The position numbers were made by a program, and so were the translations under genes. From positions 8,942,001 through 9,006,000 of the forward strand of contig NC_021658.1 of NCBI RefSeq assembly GCF_000418325.1: a stretch of DNA of 64,000 nt, in the 5' to 3' direction. The stretch is from Sorangium cellulosum So0157-2. Its GTDB lineage: Bacteria > Myxococcota_A > Polyangia > Polyangiales > Polyangiaceae. Of this stretch, positions 63,033-64,000 are shown one piece after another (the first letter of the stretch is position 1; the number at the start of each line of letters is the position of its first letter). Under the pieces are notes generated by a model. The model worked only from the letters and a program-made list of their open reading frames with translations. It made no database searches and had not been told where the DNA came from.

Positions 63033-64000
63033 TCTCGCCAACTCATCATCGAACCCCTCTCTGTCTGGAGCGTTAAGCGCCGCCTCGAACGCAAAGACGA
63101 CTGGCTCGCCAGGAGCCGGCGGATTGGCTGCAAACTCCTTCAACTTCCTATCCAGCTCAACACTCCAAACCTCGACATCCTGAACCACCTTGACCCCCCA
63201 ACGCTGCACAATAGAAACAAGCTTATCAAATTCCTCATCAACACTGAGACGCCTCAGCCGGAAGGTCCACTCGATAGCCTCGCGGCAGCCATCAACAATT
63301 CTCCTGGCCACGTAGATAATTTTCTCTGGGTCTCCAGGCACCCCAGGAGGCCCCATGGCCTCTTCAAGACCAGAGTTCGTGACCGCTGTGATAGATCCAG
63401 CAATATGCCTAATCTCAGCAATCTGGCCAGATATCCAATGCAAAACTTCCGAGTCACTGAGCCGCAAAACGGGTCCACGCGACACACCATATTTCAAATC
63501 GCGTCGCAAGTCCGAGATACGATCCAGCTCGTCTATAAACACGCGACTAAAGAACAATCCCTCCCAAGCAAACGGCTTCTGTTTCAAGATGTTGCGCGCG
63601 TCTTGAGTGAGGCCATACTTTTCCGCCAGCGCACGTATCGATTCCTCTTCAGCGCGCGGTTCAGCCAGAGCGCTCGTAGCAGTTGGTCGTTGCTGATGGT
63701 GACCATCGATCGAGCGTACGAGCCGCTCGACGCCCTGGCGGAATGCGTCCTCGCCTGGAAAAATATCTACGTATGCGAGCGGAGCAATGATATATGGGGG
63801 TGGCACATTCTCGAGTCTCACAGGCAGGATCCTGGCCTTTCGCTCGCGAAGTTGCTGCATAAGCGTAGCGTCACGCTCAGCCTCGACCCACCCCCGCTCT
63901 GCAGCCGCTTTAGAAAGGCAGACAACAACAAAGTCGGCCTGCCTGAGCCCCCGCTCAACAGCGGCCGGGATCGATTCGCCGATTAGGATTTGCTCATCAT
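62994..64000 (-). CDS. TIR-domain protein with unknown C-terminal domain (partial)
   Basis: The 5' end lies beyond the window; 334 residues are visible. The first 85 are the second half of a TIR domain: ESIPAAVERGLRQADFVVVCLS, then GWVEAERDATL with the W-x-x-x-E position of the catalytic Glu of NAD-consuming TIRs, and RILPVRLENVPPPYI with LAYVDIF and VERLVRSI. About 240 residues of unassigned helical sequence follow (FAWEGLFFSRVFIDELDRISDL, VLHWISGQIAEIRHI, FAFEAALNAPDREGF). Bacterial TIR proteins often act in anti-phage defence by degrading NAD. Base composition is clearly AT-richer than the genome around it. Confidence 0.75.
   Translation of the reverse strand, partial: DEQILIGESIPAAVERGLRQADFVVVCLSKAAAERGWVEAERDATLMQQLRERKARILPVRLENVPPPYIIAPLAYVDIFPGEDAFRQGVERLVRSIDGHHQQRPTATSALAEPRAEEESIRALAEKYGLTQDARNILKQKPFAWEGLFFSRVFIDELDRISDLRRDLKYGVSRGPVLRLSDSEVLHWISGQIAEIRHIAGSITAVTNSGLEEAMGPPGVPGDPEKIIYVARRIVDGCREAIEWTFRLRRLSVDEEFDKLVSIVQRWGVKVVQDVEVWSVELDRKLKEFAANPPAPGEPVVFAFEAALNAPDREGFDDELARLTDVMVRRGRHV

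Overview
The window is very GC-rich and reads like a large-genome myxobacterium of the Sorangium/Polyangium type. The signs are Hanks-type kinases fused to cyclase-like and ATPase domains, many two-component proteins, FHA/sigma-54 activators, lipoproteins with Gly/Ala/Ser-rich linkers, plant-polysaccharide enzymes, and glycine-rich and PEGA-domain surface proteins. This placement is inferred from gene content and composition, not from a marker gene.

Layout. 1-5370: a minus-strand uronate/glucarate catabolic operon (glucarate dehydratase-like, short UxaC-like isomerase, SDR, MFS transporter, then a KdgK-like kinase cut by the window edge). 6138-9795: an RsbR-type PAS-STAS protein, two small envelope proteins and a patatin-like lipase. 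9880-14809: an OPT transporter diverging from a Ser/Thr kinase-ATPase that lacks the usual C-terminal repeat domain. 14895-19546: a five-gene minus-strand signalling operon (receiver, soluble histidine kinase, barrel-like envelope protein, membrane histidine kinase, double receiver). 20065-21961: a secreted rhamnogalacturonan-acetylesterase-like lipoprotein and a metalloprotease-like lipoprotein. 22537-27336: a TOMM-type kinase/cyclase fusion followed by a TOMM precursor-like protein, with no YcaO cyclodehydratase in the window. 27338-34730: amidohydrolase, FHA/sigma-54 activator, histidine kinase, GyrI-like protein with a broken MerR partner, and a secreted lactonase-like beta-propeller.

34740-43369: a repeat-rich section. 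A 22-bp tandem array lies beside a RAYT-type Y1 transposase. A related core (CAACCTGG) recurs as an in-frame 24-bp array inside a GAF-like gene and as an irregular array at 43 kb. Between them are a coupled GAF / subtilase / TPR operon, a membrane protein and two DUF2382 (YsnF/AvaK) stress-type proteins. 43370-51487: a GH3 glycosidase lipoprotein, a tyrosinase-like protein fused to a c-type cytochrome motif, an ABC exporter and a proline-rich lipoprotein.

51488-64000 looks accessory. It holds broken gene pieces, a possible tRNA-Ser 3' end with an adjoining 11-bp terminator hairpin (candidate attachment site), and a coiled-coil membrane protein of visibly lower GC. It also holds a three-gene operon (PEGA protein plus two glycine-rich lipoprotein paralogues) opposite a sigma factor fused to a membrane/anti-sigma-like tail, and a second sigma factor that loses frame in region 4.2. 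At the right end are short genes of possible tail-module type, one interrupted by an amber codon, then an abrupt shift to AT-richer DNA carrying a TIR-domain gene that runs off the right end. Carbon scavenging from pectin and hemicellulose (uronate operon, acetylesterase, GH3) and dense signalling are the two themes of the left 50 kb. Repeats, remnants and probable conflict genes dominate the right.
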